This document shows, one piece after another, positions 22,501-35,694 of a DNA stretch of 64,000 nucleotides (position 1 is its first letter; each line of letters begins with the position of its first letter). The stretch comes from Temnothorax longispinosus. Lineage: Eukaryota > Arthropoda > Insecta > Hymenoptera > Formicidae. The notes under the pieces are model-generated. The model saw only the letters and a list, made by a program, of their open reading frames with translations. It ran no database searches and was not told where the DNA came from. The translations under genes and the position numbers were made by a program. The DNA is taken from NCBI RefSeq assembly GCF_030848805.1, contig NC_092366.1, forward strand, positions 6,811,224 to 6,875,223, written 5' to 3'.

Positions 22501-25500
22501 AATATTTTTTCTTCCCCCGGGATAATACGGAAGTGGCGAGAACGCAGACGACAGAACGACATAATAATAAATAAGGGATCGAGGGGAAAAAAGGAGATGA
22601 TTGCTTCCGCGTCCGCGCGAGCGATGAATTGATTAATTTTAATTACGAACGTCGCTGTCAAGAGACGCCTTGCAAAAAGTGCTGAGGCGTCAACTTCTCG
22701 CGCTCGCTGTTTCGTTAATGTAATCGATGCTGAGATGCGACGTAAAAAGTGGCGACGCAAAGACGCATCTGCATCGCGATGAGGACGCTCGGTGATATTT
22801 TACGATCCTCGTCCACGGCTGTGGCAAGGATTAAGGACACTTTTATGCATTGCAGATCTTAATAACGTTGACCCCGGCCCTCGCCACGCGCACTTTCCAC
22901 ACCTGTCCTGTCTCCGTTCTGGTATGTTAATTCTCTCGCGCGCGTCCCTCGACTAGATAATACGCGCGAGGCGTAATCTCGCAAGATTGCGTTGCAATAA
23001 GACCGGCGACGCTTTATCCGAGGTCGATAAGATATAACATTGGCTCTCGGGCAATCATACGATACTCGCGGTGTACTAACATTATAGCGTTAAATATAGA
23101 TGTCCCCCCTCCCTGCATTCTTCCCTAAAGTGATTTTAAACATTTCGTCAATGGCGGGGTTCTTCAGTCTCACGTTGTTTGCTCATGGTGCCAGTTGGTT
23201 CTTGCGAGACATACGAAGCACTTGCTGCCACTTTTGGCCGTCTCCTCCTCGCGCCGCGTTTGACAACTTCCACCGCCTTCCTCTCGCGAGGGAGATTTAT
23301 TTTTGTCAATTACTTAAAGTGACTTTCGCGTTCGTGGATAAATCATCGATGATCTATGGTGTTCAGAACTTCGTGCGATTACCAGTCTCTTGAAAATTTC
23401 GGACGAAAGCGAACACTCAGGGGAATGTTGTTTACGAATGGATTTTGATTTACGCGACACGGGGTGAGTAAAAAATTTCATGAATCCTATAACCCCATGT
23501 AATAGACGCCGCGCGAATCGGCGGGGGTCAAAGTTTGTTTTCACGAAATCGCGATTCTTTTGCGAGAAGCTTGTTTTTTTTAAACGAATTATATATATAT
23601 CTTCCGGTTTACAGAGCGAGGTAATGTGTGTATTAACATCTTACTCTGGATGTATATTTTTTTTTAACGCGCGTAACAAAAGGATTCTACCGTGTCTTAA
23701 GGATGTTCTGGAGATACCGTTCCAACCAAAAGTCATGCAGGAAATTTTAAAAATCGATATTAATTCTCCAGGGATCCAAAGACAAAAAATGTATATAAAT
23801 AGTTACGGCAAATTTAATAGAAATGTAAAAGACGTAGATTTAGTGACTGTAAATAACTGTTACTACTATTTTTTTTTTCAAAGAAAATTTCGAAAATTAA
23901 ATTTTTGTAAATTGTTCCAAATTTTGTTGCTATATTTTTATTTGTCGATGATCTACTTGTGTGTAAAATATCATTATATTGGTGTTTTACACTTTTTTGC
24001 CACGCTATAAAGTTACGTGTTAAAAAACTCGGATATATTCAAAAACTTTTTATCTAAATTGAGAATCGATCTGTTTGTGATCCTGAACTTTGAAAGAGAA
24101 TACAGAATATGATATTAAATTTTCATCAACTTCGTAGCATTTTGACAAACCTTCCAGAACATCCTTATAAGTTTTATCGAAATCAAATCGAATTCATTAT
24201 CGTTCGAAGTTTCAATTTTGATCCGCAGCTCGAACGTGACCTTGCACTTTGAGATCCTATAGCGTCACGTGTAATTTTCCCAAGTGTTGTCTATTCTGAT
24301 GAATTTTCCGCTCGCGCACAATTTTACCTTGAGCGAAACGCGACAGAAAATTACGTTGATGGAGTCAGTTCGCGGGACTTCCGGAATTAAATCAATCCTC
24401 GCGAATCGATCGCAGACGATGCGATGCCAGCCGGCATTTGGTATTTCGAAAGATCCAGAAAGAGCATTGTCGATACATGACTTAGCTTCTCGATAAACGC
24501 GACAAAACATCGCTTATCACTGTGGTCTGTTCGATTCATGAATGCACCTGCCGACTTATCGTCATTGAGAAACAGATTCGATAATTACTTTCGAAGAGGG
24601 CGTGTATGACATCGAGAACGCGTAAGATGCAAAACAGATTGCAGAGTTTAAATTCTGACGTAACTTAAACCTCACTTACAATTTCTCTCTCTTCCTTTCG
24701 TTCTTTGACATCTTTCGATACGCCTTTTTTTATTTGCGTTCAAATGAGAGATAGTTACCAAATTTTTCGTTACGTCTTACACCATATATTTTCAGATTAG
24801 ATACTTTTTCATATTGAAATCACAATTATGAAAGATTCTTATAGTTTCTTACGCAAAATTGATTTCCAATTGCATCTCGCGGATGTTCCGGGGTTGCGTG
24901 GTCGCGATAGACGATAAGAAATGGTTGAAAAATATTGTTTATCGGAAAATGAAAGAACAGAAAGAATAATGCTTCTCGTGTCTATTTTATCTTCAAGGTC
25001 TTCGGGATTGAAGCACGGAGAGCCAGGGCGAAGGGAATAGACGCGATCGGCGCCATGTCACGCCCTTGTATCGTCAAGATTACCGTCGACTAAGAGTTTC
25101 ACGTATCTCTGGTGAGTTATTGGTCTCCACCCAATTTCTTGTTAACCCAATTTCGAACGACCTTCGAAAGCGTTAGAGATTTCCGAGATATTTGTCTTCG
25201 CGCGCCTGATAAATTGCGTCCGGAACGCAGCCCGCTGCGCCTCCGAGCTGTCCGAGGACTCGTGGCGAAACTGTCGCGTAAAAATACGAAGAGCTTTCGA
25301 AACGTCGTTCGACATTGCGTTTCGTTGTGTGTTGTTGTACCGTTCTTACTACACGAGCGATAAACTATTAAACTCCAGCGACTTGAGTCTCGTGGAAGAT
25401 TTTGCTCGGAGCCTGTTGCGAAGCGCCCGCGCCGCGCCGCGAGCAGGCAGCAGGGGAACGTCGCTGACGCGCGCATCGAAAACGCGGATTCGACGCCTTA

Positions 25501-26849
25501 TCGGAGCCGCCGGAGGCGTACGCTGCCGTCGCCGACGTCGCCAATTTCCCCCGATATATGTACATTTCCGCGTACCCGCATCGCGCGGGCCGACATATCG
25601 CGGTCCATGTCGACTCCGCTCACGTGAGCGGCACGCTTTACGCGGAATGACAATGACATCTGCTTCGGATTCGCCTGCCGGAGCGGCTCGGCGACGCGGC
25701 AGCGGTCCTGTTATCGCGCCGTGCGCAATCGGCGGGCGGGATAATGAGCGACTCGCGACTCTGTTTAGATTTTTGTGCGCTATTCCTGGCACGGATACAC
25801 AATGGCAGACGTTGTCGCGGTCGTTCGCGCGGAAGCGATTTCGCGCTTTATCGAGTCATGCGCGTGAAAATAGCGCCGTTACAAGACGCATACATTACGC
25901 AGCGAAATTCACGTAATCGGTACGCGTGTCGAGTGTCGAGAGCCTTTTATAGCGGCAGCTCAAGAATCTGACGCCGAATCGCACGCGACGAACCGCACAG
26001 CGACAGCTGTTGGTTTGTCTTCCGGTCGAGTGCTAATACACATATATGAACTGATTAGAGAGTAGATTATGCGTATACTATATGATTTAGAAGCTGCGTT
26101 AAATCAACCTAAAGTTTGAACGAAAAAGAATGTTAGTAGTTAAGGAGAATCTTTGTCATTCGATATATTATAATTTTAAATATTAAAGAAAAATAAACTA
26201 TAAAGACTGTACAAAATTAATTTTTATTAAATTAGAAGCAGGGGTGATTAAAGTAATTTGAAGATGAGAAGACGTTTTCTAAATAACATTATAACTGTAT
26301 ATCGGAAATATATAGCGAGGAGAGCGTGCCTTTTATTTTCCCATCTTCTTGCAATGTCTTACGTTTACGAGACCTACCATTTTTATTGCGGAACATATCG
26401 CGACGATTTTGCTCGTAATATTCAGCACCGGTTATAAAAAGTACATTCGAAATGACATTCCCCTCTCACGCGTCGAGGAGCCAAGTCTGAGAGATACCGT
26501 GGAATAAGAGCGAGTTAAAGACGGGATCGCGCGTTTATTGCACAACGAGAACGGGGCGTCGTATGTACGAAAAATTGTCTTTCCGGCTTAGCTGTTGTTA
26601 TCACTCGCTTCATAAAATATCACAAGGGATTCTGCTTGTTTCCATTGGCACGTTTGCGTCGTCGAGTAATGCGATAATGGGATTTCGGAAATGATCGACC
26701 AAGATAATAAATCATTCGGCTGCTGACTGGCGAGATGCATGTTGCGCGTGATCAGATCTCCTATATAGTAATATTTTTCGTGAGAGTTTTGTCAAACGGA
26801 AATAAACGACTGTCTGTACGTGTCATCGTAGGATTGATGCCTTTGAGAC

Positions 26850-26850
<1 letters not shown>

Positions 26851-26922
<72 letters not shown>

Positions 26923-26941
26923 TTCTCTCTCTCTCTCTCTC
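26851..26941. repeat. (CT)n microsatellite, about 90 bases
   Basis: An almost pure CT run with three CTTT interruptions, the longest simple repeat in the window. It produces Ser/Leu and Arg/Glu pseudo-ORFs that are not genes. Confidence 0.95.
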
Positions 26942-28126
26942 ATTCATTCGTTCTCTCAACGACTCGAGTCTTGAACTGCTGCCAGATTTCGCAGCAATCG
27001 AGCGTAAGGTCGATCGCTGCACGCTGACATGATGGACACCACTTCTCTGTTGGCTTTCCTTCTTTCCCATTATTCTTCATTACAGAAAAGAATTGTGTGC
27101 GAACTTATATGATCCCATTTTATATCGTACAAAGACTGCTATATAGACTTTTCTCTCTCTCCATTTTTACCATTCACCCGCGAAAGAAAAGTATATCATA
27201 TCGGGAATTATATCGCGAGATTAATTATTTTTCTAAGTCAAGTCTAAGCGAATCTCGGCGTATTTTACAGATAAGACTGATGGAATTCAGGTCATTGTCG
27301 TTTAACACTAAAATAGTTTACGACACTATAGTTTAAATATTGGCCGTCTTAAACGGGCGATATAAAGTCTAAATGAGAGATCTTTATCTGATGAAGTATT
27401 TCTTATCAAGATTAATTATAGACCGTCGCGGTTCAAGTGCCAGGAAATTTAAGATTGACATGATTTTAAAATGATTATCTTGATAGTATATTTTATATTA
27501 AAAATCACGCCGCGAGAGGCGTTTAAACAGGCACTTCAAAAGCGAACACTTCATGCGGATCGAGAGATAAATGGAAAGATGTGCGATAATGATTATTGAC
27601 TTAATCGCGGTAGATCATTGAAGTAACAGCGGTGCAAAGAAATTAAACGAGCGGATAACGATAATATCAATCGAAAAACATTACTTGACGTCAATCGGGT
27701 AAAGGAGAGAGAGAGAGAGGTGTCGCTTTATTTTCGAAACGCGTTACATATCTTCACGCTTTTTGTTTGCACGCTCCGAGTGCCACGATGGCGAACAAAA
27801 GCGTGTTTTTCCCCGTTTAAAGTTATATTCATGTGACGCGCACAGCAGCCCACTGATCTTTTTAGATCAGTCTGTTTTATTATCAGCACAGAGAACATAA
27901 GTTTAAATGCGAGAAAAGGCAGAGACAGAGATAGCTAAGAAACGTACAGCGCACTATATCCAGAAGATGTTTTCATTACATTAACCTCGGTCTCCGTTTC
28001 CGAGGTTGGTCTCTCTTTTATTATTTAAATCGGCCGTATTTGTTCGGACAGTTATTTATACAAACAACAATGTTCGCGGGGAGCCATTTTTTCGAGTGGA
28101 GCACAAAAGGCGCGTCACGTGCGCTC

Positions 28127-28128
<2 letters not shown>

Positions 28129-28159
<31 letters not shown>
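28129..28159. repeat. (CT)n microsatellite
   Basis: A CT dinucleotide run of about 30 bases, about 480 bases upstream of the GPCR coding exon acceptor. Confidence 0.9.
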
Positions 28160-28163
<4 letters not shown>

Positions 28164-28636
28164 TCTCTCTTAAAATCTCCATGCGATCTCGATCAAAATC
28201 TCGTTCGCGCGCGTGCAATTGGGCGTGTGCGTGTCCACGCGGATATTTTCGCAGCACGTGCGTACGGGAAAATCCGTCCAAAAATACATGTCGACGGGAA
28301 CTCCTTCAGGGCGTCGTGCGTCGGGGTCGCGCTATTTCCTCGCGACGGCGACGTCGCGCGAAAATTAACCCATTTCGAGAGCGCAATTCTGCAACAGGAA
28401 ATTGTCCAGCCTCGTCCGAGAAACAAGCTGGACCGTGATCGAAGAGTTTATCGCGCGATGATCCACCGCAACTTTTTTAGAATTCGCTCAAACTAAATTT
28501 AATTTCTTCAATTCGCAGTTTCCTCGGCACGTCAATATTATGAAATTAATTTCGTGCTAAATTAATTGAAGGGATCAATCTTGATCTCGAGCTAGACGGC
28601 CGATTCTAATGAAAACGGCACTGCGTTCTGTTCTAG

Positions 28637-31600
28637 GCCCCGTCATACACTTATTATTTATGAATGGATGGAGCTGCGACGGGAATTGGAGGAGGACCGG
28701 TTGCGGACCTGGGAAATCTGGAAAGATGGTGGAACAATCCGGGGATCGCGGCCTGGAGCTTCGTGCTCTTCGGCTGCTTTCTCCTCAACGCGACTCTTTT
28801 GCTCGCGTTTCTCGTTAGGCCAGGACTACGCACCATCTCTAACAGGTTAGTGGATCGACTGTTTCGTGCCGTGCATATAATCAAGTTGAAAATGTTCGAG
28901 TCGTTCCTTTTCTTCGGTTGCGAGGAGAAACATCGTCATCCACCTTCACTATCGCGCTATTAATCCCTCGAGACTTTTATCTAACATTTTGTTACATCTC
29001 CCTGTGTTCCAAACACTTTTGTTATTCAATGTAAAAAAAAAGATGGTATCTCCGAGATATTGCGCGCTTGTTTATTCGTAGGAAAAGGAATAATGCATAA
29101 ATAATATCATTGACGTTAATGCGGTTGCAAAATTGCTATCACATTGTCGTCGATAAGCGACCCCGTCAGTTACGCGAACTACGTCAATCCTCGTGGGCAA
29201 CAGTTTTTAAAATTCGTTAACGCGACGTTGTTGACGTATGCAACGACGAACGTAATGCGTAATCATCTCGCGGACAGCGAAGACCGCAAAGGATACAAGA
29301 GAGATACTTACTTACGAACGCTTCACGAGTGCGAGTCTCGGATGTACGCAGCGTCTCGCGCCAAACCGGAAATAAAATCAGCGTGCGCGGGAGACAACGA
29401 GGGGTGGAAATAATATATTTAGGCATTGCCGTATTTTCGCGTAATATCCGCTCGAGACGCCAGCGATAAATAATACTTACATTATGCGTTTATTTCACGC
29501 ATTGTTGCGTTCTATGCCAAGGTTAATAACCTTATGTGCGCAGTGACATGCAGCATTTGCATTTTTTTCCCCGATAATCAACCGAACTTTATGGCTTTTT
29601 CGCGATAAAACGTAATAAAACAAAGCGCAGTAATGCTACGATCTGAAATAAATAGAATTTATTATTATTTACTCCGAAAACGTGTTAGAATTAAAAACGC
29701 TTTGACGAATACCTCGAATTTATTAAATATCATAGGTACTTCCAGGAAAATAGAATGGGTCTCTCTTCCTAGAATCTCTAGGAATCTGCATTGCATTAAA
29801 ATGTGTTTCGTCAAGAACGTCGAGATTTAGTTGAATTATCAATAGCAGGAAAATTATTTTCGCCCGCGTTCGTGTCCTTCTGCATGTGGAGAGCATACAG
29901 ATGTATTTTCCATCATGCTCGTAAATAAAATATCGTTTCGAAGCGTCGTTTCTATAGACTACACGAATCTCGTGCTCCTCGTGGGACTCTGCCAGTCTAA
30001 ATATTCCAGTTTGTGATTTCGTTGTCGTATGTGTGTGTGTGTCGTCGTCGACGCGACATAATGCTGAAAGGCGGAAGGTAGACAACGTAAAAATAACCGC
30101 GTACATGAAGACGTAAGATGACTGTCGTCGTAGTGCGAAGTACCTTTGTTTATTGTACAAATAAAATTTCGTGCAAATCAATGTAGCTCGAACATTGTGC
30201 GATCGCAAATAATGTCCCTACGTCGAGAAACGAATGTAATGTCAGCTCACGTTTATTGAAACCCGATTGACCCGAGACTCAACCAATTTCCGCGAAAGCA
30301 AACGTTTGCAGTTGATATTAGTAAGCCGTATTAATAGATCCGCGCCACTGGATCTATCATTGTTATTACGTAGACCTCCACCTGCTGAGCCAGGAAATCA
30401 ATTACTCGCCGAGTACCAAACTCTGGCAACCGCTGCAACGAAATGTAATAATAAACCTGTCGTATTTTGAGAACATTTCGTCGCTGTTAACAGTGCAACT
30501 CGAAGATGTGTAACGTTTCGTTCTACCGCTGAAAAAAGGAAAATTCATTTATTATCGCGCCTTCCAACGTGTTTTGCAAAACGCGAACGATATTTCTGAG
30601 CTATACTTAGATCAAAGCGAGCTTCAGTGTTGACGGAATTCGCTCGTCGATCTATTGACAGCGCAAACAAGTGAAACGAAACACCATGAATCCTTTAAAT
30701 GCCTCCGTTCCCGAGACGAATTTGTCGTATTTGCAGAAACGGCGAATATAATCCATCCACGAAGAGTAAAAATAAACGATTCGATACAAATCACATGATA
30801 ACGTTCGTGTTTGTTACAAGATAACACGTGACTTGTAATTGAAAGCGCAGCAAAAGAATATAGCGATGAAATTCTGCTTCCTGTTTTTTCAATGTCTTCT
30901 GTGGTCTTGTATCTTTTTAATGTCGCTTTTTACTAACGAATACGTTGTTATTTGTTTTGGTTATCAATAAGTCATATATATTGATTCAAAATTGGCGCGT
31001 ATAAAATGGAATAATAAAATATACTTTCCCTTCTTCTCTCCTCATCCTACATTCCATCCTGCATCTCATTTTCTGTAAATGTGTTTTCATCTTACTGATT
31101 TGTTACTCGTAAAAGATTATACCTACCTCTCACATTTCAATGAGCTATTGTTATTCAATCAATCATTCGCTAATCTAAGACAATCGCACAGGTGTCGGAC
31201 ATTATCAATGTTCGATGTTGAAAACGGTCCGTTTTGTTCAATTCCAGATTCGTGATGAATCTAACGGTCTCGAATCTGCTGACGTGCGCGGTGCTGAACC
31301 CATTGCTGATGATGGACGGCCCGGCGGCAGCGGACACTCTAACGACTTCCACGTCGACGCCGGACAACATCGCGTCGCCGTTCGATCCGACGTCGACGTC
31401 GACGCCGACGTCCTCATCAGCCGCATCGGCCGCCAGCAATATCTGCGCGATATCGGAAGGTGCGACCGCCCTCGTCACCACGTCGTCGGTGCTGTCGGTC
31501 CTGCTGATCGCCGTCGATCAGTATTTCGCCGTGGTGGACCCACTACGTTACCGGGCCCGAGTCGACAAGCTCAAGTCGGCTGTGCTGATCGTCTCCATCT

Positions 31601-33615
31601 GGCTGGTCTCGGCGGTCTTCGGCGTGATCGCCGCGTTGAATCCGAGTCCGCGCAGTCTGTGGCTTTCCTGCAGCACGACACTGGTGTTATCGGGCAATTC
31701 GTCCTACCGCGAACGCGTGTTCGCGCCAAACGTTACCGCGACGGCAGAGACGTCGATCGAATCTGCGTTCGCGTTCTTCGGCAACGGGACAAGCGAGGAG
31801 GAGGAGGAGGAGGAGGAGATGATCGTCAGCGCGACGTCGACGTTGCTCGATTCAATCAAGATCGATAGCAGCATCGACCTCCTCGAGAACTCCACCGTGA
31901 TTTTACGCACCATGACCAGTGACTCTGTTACTTACGGACTCATTTACACGGTCGTGCACAGTGTATTCGCGTATCTGCTTCCGTTCGCCGGTGTTTGCTG
32001 GATCTATCTCAGCATCTATTCAGCCGCGCATCGAAACTCCGAGAGAACCCGCAGGACTGGCTCGCGACCGATTCTTTCGTCGGGCAGCTTCAGCGAAGAT
32101 CCATATGGCTACGCGAAAACACAGCATCAATCCGCTGACACGTTCCCCGAAGAATTTCGCAGAATACCCAAGATCTCGAGTCTCTCGTCCATCGACGAGA
32201 CCAGCGAGACCGCGCACTCGGCCAATCAGATATCACGTCGGAGATCTTTTTCAGCATCCTCGGACGCCGCACAGACGGGACCGAGCGACGAGAAGACATC
32301 GTCGGGGGTCGTTTTCACAGTAGGACTGCAACCGGTGGAAGTGTCGCCGCCGCGCGATCAAGACGATAATAATTTAACGGAGGCGGCGGATCTGCAGACA
32401 AACTACCTCAAGAGAGGACGCGGTGTTTCGTCCTACGAGAACCTCGTCGTGAACAAGTTTTGCGATTCGGAAGCGGATCGGAGACGGAAATCTTCGTGCG
32501 ATCTAACGGATGAGGTCCGGGAATCCTCTCGATGGATCGCCGGGGCGGACTCGAGTGATTCCGAGTCCGAAGACGACGAGCGACGCTACAATTACTTCGA
32601 TTCTTTAAAAGTTCCTAAAACAACTCGCAAGATCACGGATCGAAGGCCCTCCGATTACCTCCTGTCTTCGGTCGCTAAGTGCGAGAGGACAGAGGAACCG
32701 CGTGATGACGTGGAAGATCTCGAACGGGACTCTTTCAAGAGGACGACTCGTCGCGTCGACGATGAGGAGATCTCTGTCAAGATGACGGAACGGGAGCAAA
32801 TAATGCAAAACGAGGTCCCGAATCCCAGCGGTAATTTGGAGAACAAGAGATCCAGACGACCCAGTCGCCGTTTGTCGAGACCGGGTATCTTTGACGTCAA
32901 TGTGGAATCGTACGCGATTGGCAGAAACGCGGAAAACATCGGGAACAATAGTTTGGAGCCCTCGTCTTGCCTTCTGACACCCATCGTGACGATCACGCCG
33001 GCTCCGGGCAAGCCGGGCACGTTGCACCGGGTGGCCAGTGTACGCAGCACCAGCAGCTACATCAACACTCTCAAGCACCGGATTAGCAACGGCTCTCTGT
33101 TCAGGTATCGCGAAGAGACCCGAGCGGCCAGAATCAGCGCGCTGGTAATCGTAATGGGCCTAATCTGCTGGTCACCGTACGTGCTGTTGAGCGTGATTAA
33201 AAACTTGCCACAGTACTCGGATTACATGTTCCCGCACGAATACGACGTGGTCGCGCTCAGCTTTCTGATCTTGGCCGCTTACGCGAGTCCGCTGCTCTTC
33301 GGCTATCGGTCTCGCCGGGTGAAACGGGAGCTGCGCAAGTTCTTCTGCTTTCATCGCGAGCTCTCCTACAAGAACAATCGCAGCCTGATGGCGAAGAAGG
33401 TGCTAAAGCGCCGGCACAGCAGTACTCTGAGCCACCTGGAGATGGATCACCGTTACAACATCTTCAACTGCGTCTACGGCAGGAGCAGGTGGCCCAAGGA
33501 GAAGGTGCAGTTCGTCCAAGTCCCTGACACCGCTCTCGCCGTGGAGACCTGCAGGAGCAGTTTTTCCAGCGGCGCTAGCACACAGATCTCCAGCACGTCC
33601 ACGGAGGAGTGTTGA
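28637..33615 (+). CDS. Orphan class A (rhodopsin-like) G-protein-coupled receptor
   Basis: Plasma-membrane receptor with unknown ligand. Exon 1 (acceptor TTCTAG before 28637, coding 28664-28845) and exon 2 (31248-33615) join at phase 2 within Arg-61, giving 849 residues. TM1 (about 29-51) has the conserved Asn-42 in LNATLLLAFL. The splice recreates TISNRFVMNLTVSN at the start of TM2. Cys-127 before TM3 and Cys-202 in loop 2 form the usual disulfide pair. The DRY position reads DQY (151-153), followed by the normal PLRY. TM6 has CWSP and TM7 ends SPLLFGY in place of NPxxY. The first outer loop is enlarged and Ser/Thr-rich. The second carries a run of eight Glu (244-251) and several N-glycosylation sites. 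The third inner loop is about 370 residues long, Ser-, Arg- and acid-rich. TM6 and TM7 recall GPR22/GPR161-type orphans, but I cannot assign it to one. Confidence 0.85.
31795..31818 (+). repeat. (GAG)n coding microsatellite
   Basis: Eight consecutive GAG codons give an octaglutamate run in the second extracellular loop of the GPCR. Pure codon use suggests recent slippage, so length may vary between individuals. Confidence 0.85.
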
Positions 33616-35694
33616 ATCGCAATGAATCTCGCGAAATTGCGCAGAGCTCTGCGCGTCGAAATCGCGAGAGAACTGATTCCTTTGATGTTCGTTGCGATCA
33701 CACGGGAGAAAGAATACGCGCGATGCAGAGGGGGACAGCGTAAATTATGCCCGCGTTTACGTACGTGGCTTGAGCTCGTCGAGGGACTTGGAGCGATCGA
33801 GACAATAAGTAATGTGGCCGGATGAAAGGACGGTTTGCGTATGTTTTGGTACGTGGGTCGGCATACTTTTCAAACTCGTCACGGTCTTTAAGTGTTTCAG
33901 AGATACCTTTTATTTTCGGACAATGTGGTGTGAATGAGACCGAGCGACGCGAACGTTTGTGTTCCGAGCAGTCGGCGGCTCGTCTCCTTACGTCCTCGAC
34001 TCTCCTACGTGCGAATCCAATTGCCACGTCAAACACGTCTTTCTTCCGACAACACATTCTTTCGCTTGTGCGTAACGAGGCCTAATTTGGCAGAATAAAA
34101 GTGCACCGACGCAATCGTTGATTTCGAAAACGACACGGGTTTGGAAACTCGACGTCGCGCGTCGTCGCAAAACCGAATATGTAATATCGCGTCGGCACCA
34201 TGGCCGTAATCAAAATAAACGCATAAAGTCGTTGCGTCTCGCGTATTGGCGAACTGGCGCGTAAAACCGCTATTTGATATTCATTAAACGGAAGTATCCG
34301 TTTTAGTATTAAGAGCATTATCGCGCTCAAGTCGTCAGGTGTTAACCGGCTCGAGAAGTATTAGAGTTCGCCGAACCCGAAAGGAGGCTTTAGTCTTTAC
34401 GCTTATTTACGCACTGCATCCACGTACTTTCTCCCCTCTCTTTTCTCCCTTCGTTTCCTATCTGCGTTTGTCGGCGTAGTTGCGGCAGCATCGTCTGGCG
34501 CACGCAGGTAGATGAATCTGGTTGCAGCGGCGTGCACTCTTAAGCTATTTACATTACGCTATTTATTACGCAGAACGTCGAACATGTGTCGTCCGTACGG
34601 TTCTGTATGTAGATATGTACACAGCATTTCTCATGACAAGACCTCTCGCCGAGGCGACGCCGTGCCCCGTCGAGAGGGCACCCTTCGCGATTCCTTTTGT
34701 ACATTACAAGTGTAGAGATTCGTTTATTTATATTAAATAATTTGTACATAGAAAGATGAACGGCGAATCTCAAGCGCTAATCCGTATCCCGTACGTACTA
34801 CGTAGAATTATTCGCATCCTGTGCCCAGCGTTTTCATCAGCGTGGTTCATACGTACAGCAAAATGTACGATACCGTCATTACCGTTTTGTATTATCCGCC
34901 ATGGTGAACTCGAACAGGCTGTCTATGACATGTGATAACACCAAAACCAATATTAGCCACTTAATATTAGCTTAATATTAATTTATGTGACTTTCTCAAT
35001 AAAACACTTTTTGCGAGATACAATACGCTCTGAGTACATGAATGCACGCGCGTGTGCGTGCGTAAATCATACACCTGGATCAATCCTAATAGACGTTCCT
35101 AAAAGCAGATTGCTAATTGCTTAATCTCCATTCAGTAGATACTAAGATCTTTATTTTTCTACAAAAATTACACCTGCTGCACACTCTCCGTTACAGATTT
35201 CTATTTTAAGAACGCAGAACGCATCTTGAGGATTCTCGGAGTTTATCAAGCTTTTCGTAAACTTCTTTATCAAGAGCCTTACGTAATCTGCCGTGCGCAC
35301 GTGAATGTTTTTCAACGCGCCGCGCTCAAACAAAACAGAGGTCTTAATTATCGCAGTTGTCGCTTGGTAAATCGCGCCCTCGCACAATTTCGCAAGTCTC
35401 GGGCTCGGCATGAGGAACTTTAACCCATTAACGTCCGATCGACGAAAGACGTAAAAAAATATCTCACAAATACGTCTGGTATTCTTCCACCGTAAATGAA
35501 AACATATCAATTGTATCGATTTCAATTTATCAATCGTCGGCGGCGTGGGACAATCTTGTTGTAACAAATCTTCGAATGACGTTAATGGGTTAACGCTGCC
35601 AATCCTTAGCTACGCGATTCGTGCCTGCCAATATAGCTCGAGAGCTCGAGACACTATTTACATTACTCTCTTTAGAGCAAGAGCCTCTCCCGGC
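33616..35694. other. Convergent 3' UTRs of the GPCR and the Spinster-like gene
   Basis: No coding sequence supported. Plus-strand AATAAA signals occur at several places, for example near 34094 and 34999. A TTTATT at about 35150-35155 reads as AATAAA on the minus strand. A small TTAA-flanked element sits at 35424-35589, probably inside or just past the minus-strand 3' UTR. Confidence 0.5.
35424..35589. mobile_element. piggyBac-type MITE, 166 bp, with TTAA duplication
   Basis: The terminal inverted repeats CCCATTAACGTC and GACGTTAATGGG are perfect 12-mers. Both ends are flanked by TTAA (35420-35423 and 35590-35593). CCC...GGG ends with TTAA target sites match the known piggyBac signature. The interior has no ORF, so mobility would need a transposase from elsewhere. 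Confidence 0.8.

Larger units (their letters stand above)
14011..28636. other. Long gene-free stretch, probably intronic to the GPCR gene
   Basis: No exon-like ORF could be supported. It holds microsatellites at 19470-19491, 26851-26941 and 28129-28158, a 28-base palindrome at 16566-16593 and a CpG-rich island around 25380-25950. The island could be an alternative promoter. Long first introns of this size are common in insect receptor genes. Confidence 0.4.

Noticed and set aside
22091..22501. 136-codon plus-strand ORF in the gene-free stretch
   Set aside because: No recognisable domain or splice partners, no compositional bias, and a start codon that is not ATG. ORFs of this length occur by chance in sequence this long.
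25329..25916. 195-codon plus and 147-codon minus overlapping ORFs
   Set aside because: They come from a CpG-rich island where stop codons are rare. Arg-rich low-complexity translations in both strands argue for composition, not coding.
26851..26941. CRISPR-like array
   Set aside because: Repeats in this window are microsatellites or fold-backs with no regular unique spacers, and the genome is eukaryotic.
26761..27070. Arg/Glu-repeat ORFs
   Set aside because: Products of the (CT)n microsatellite only.
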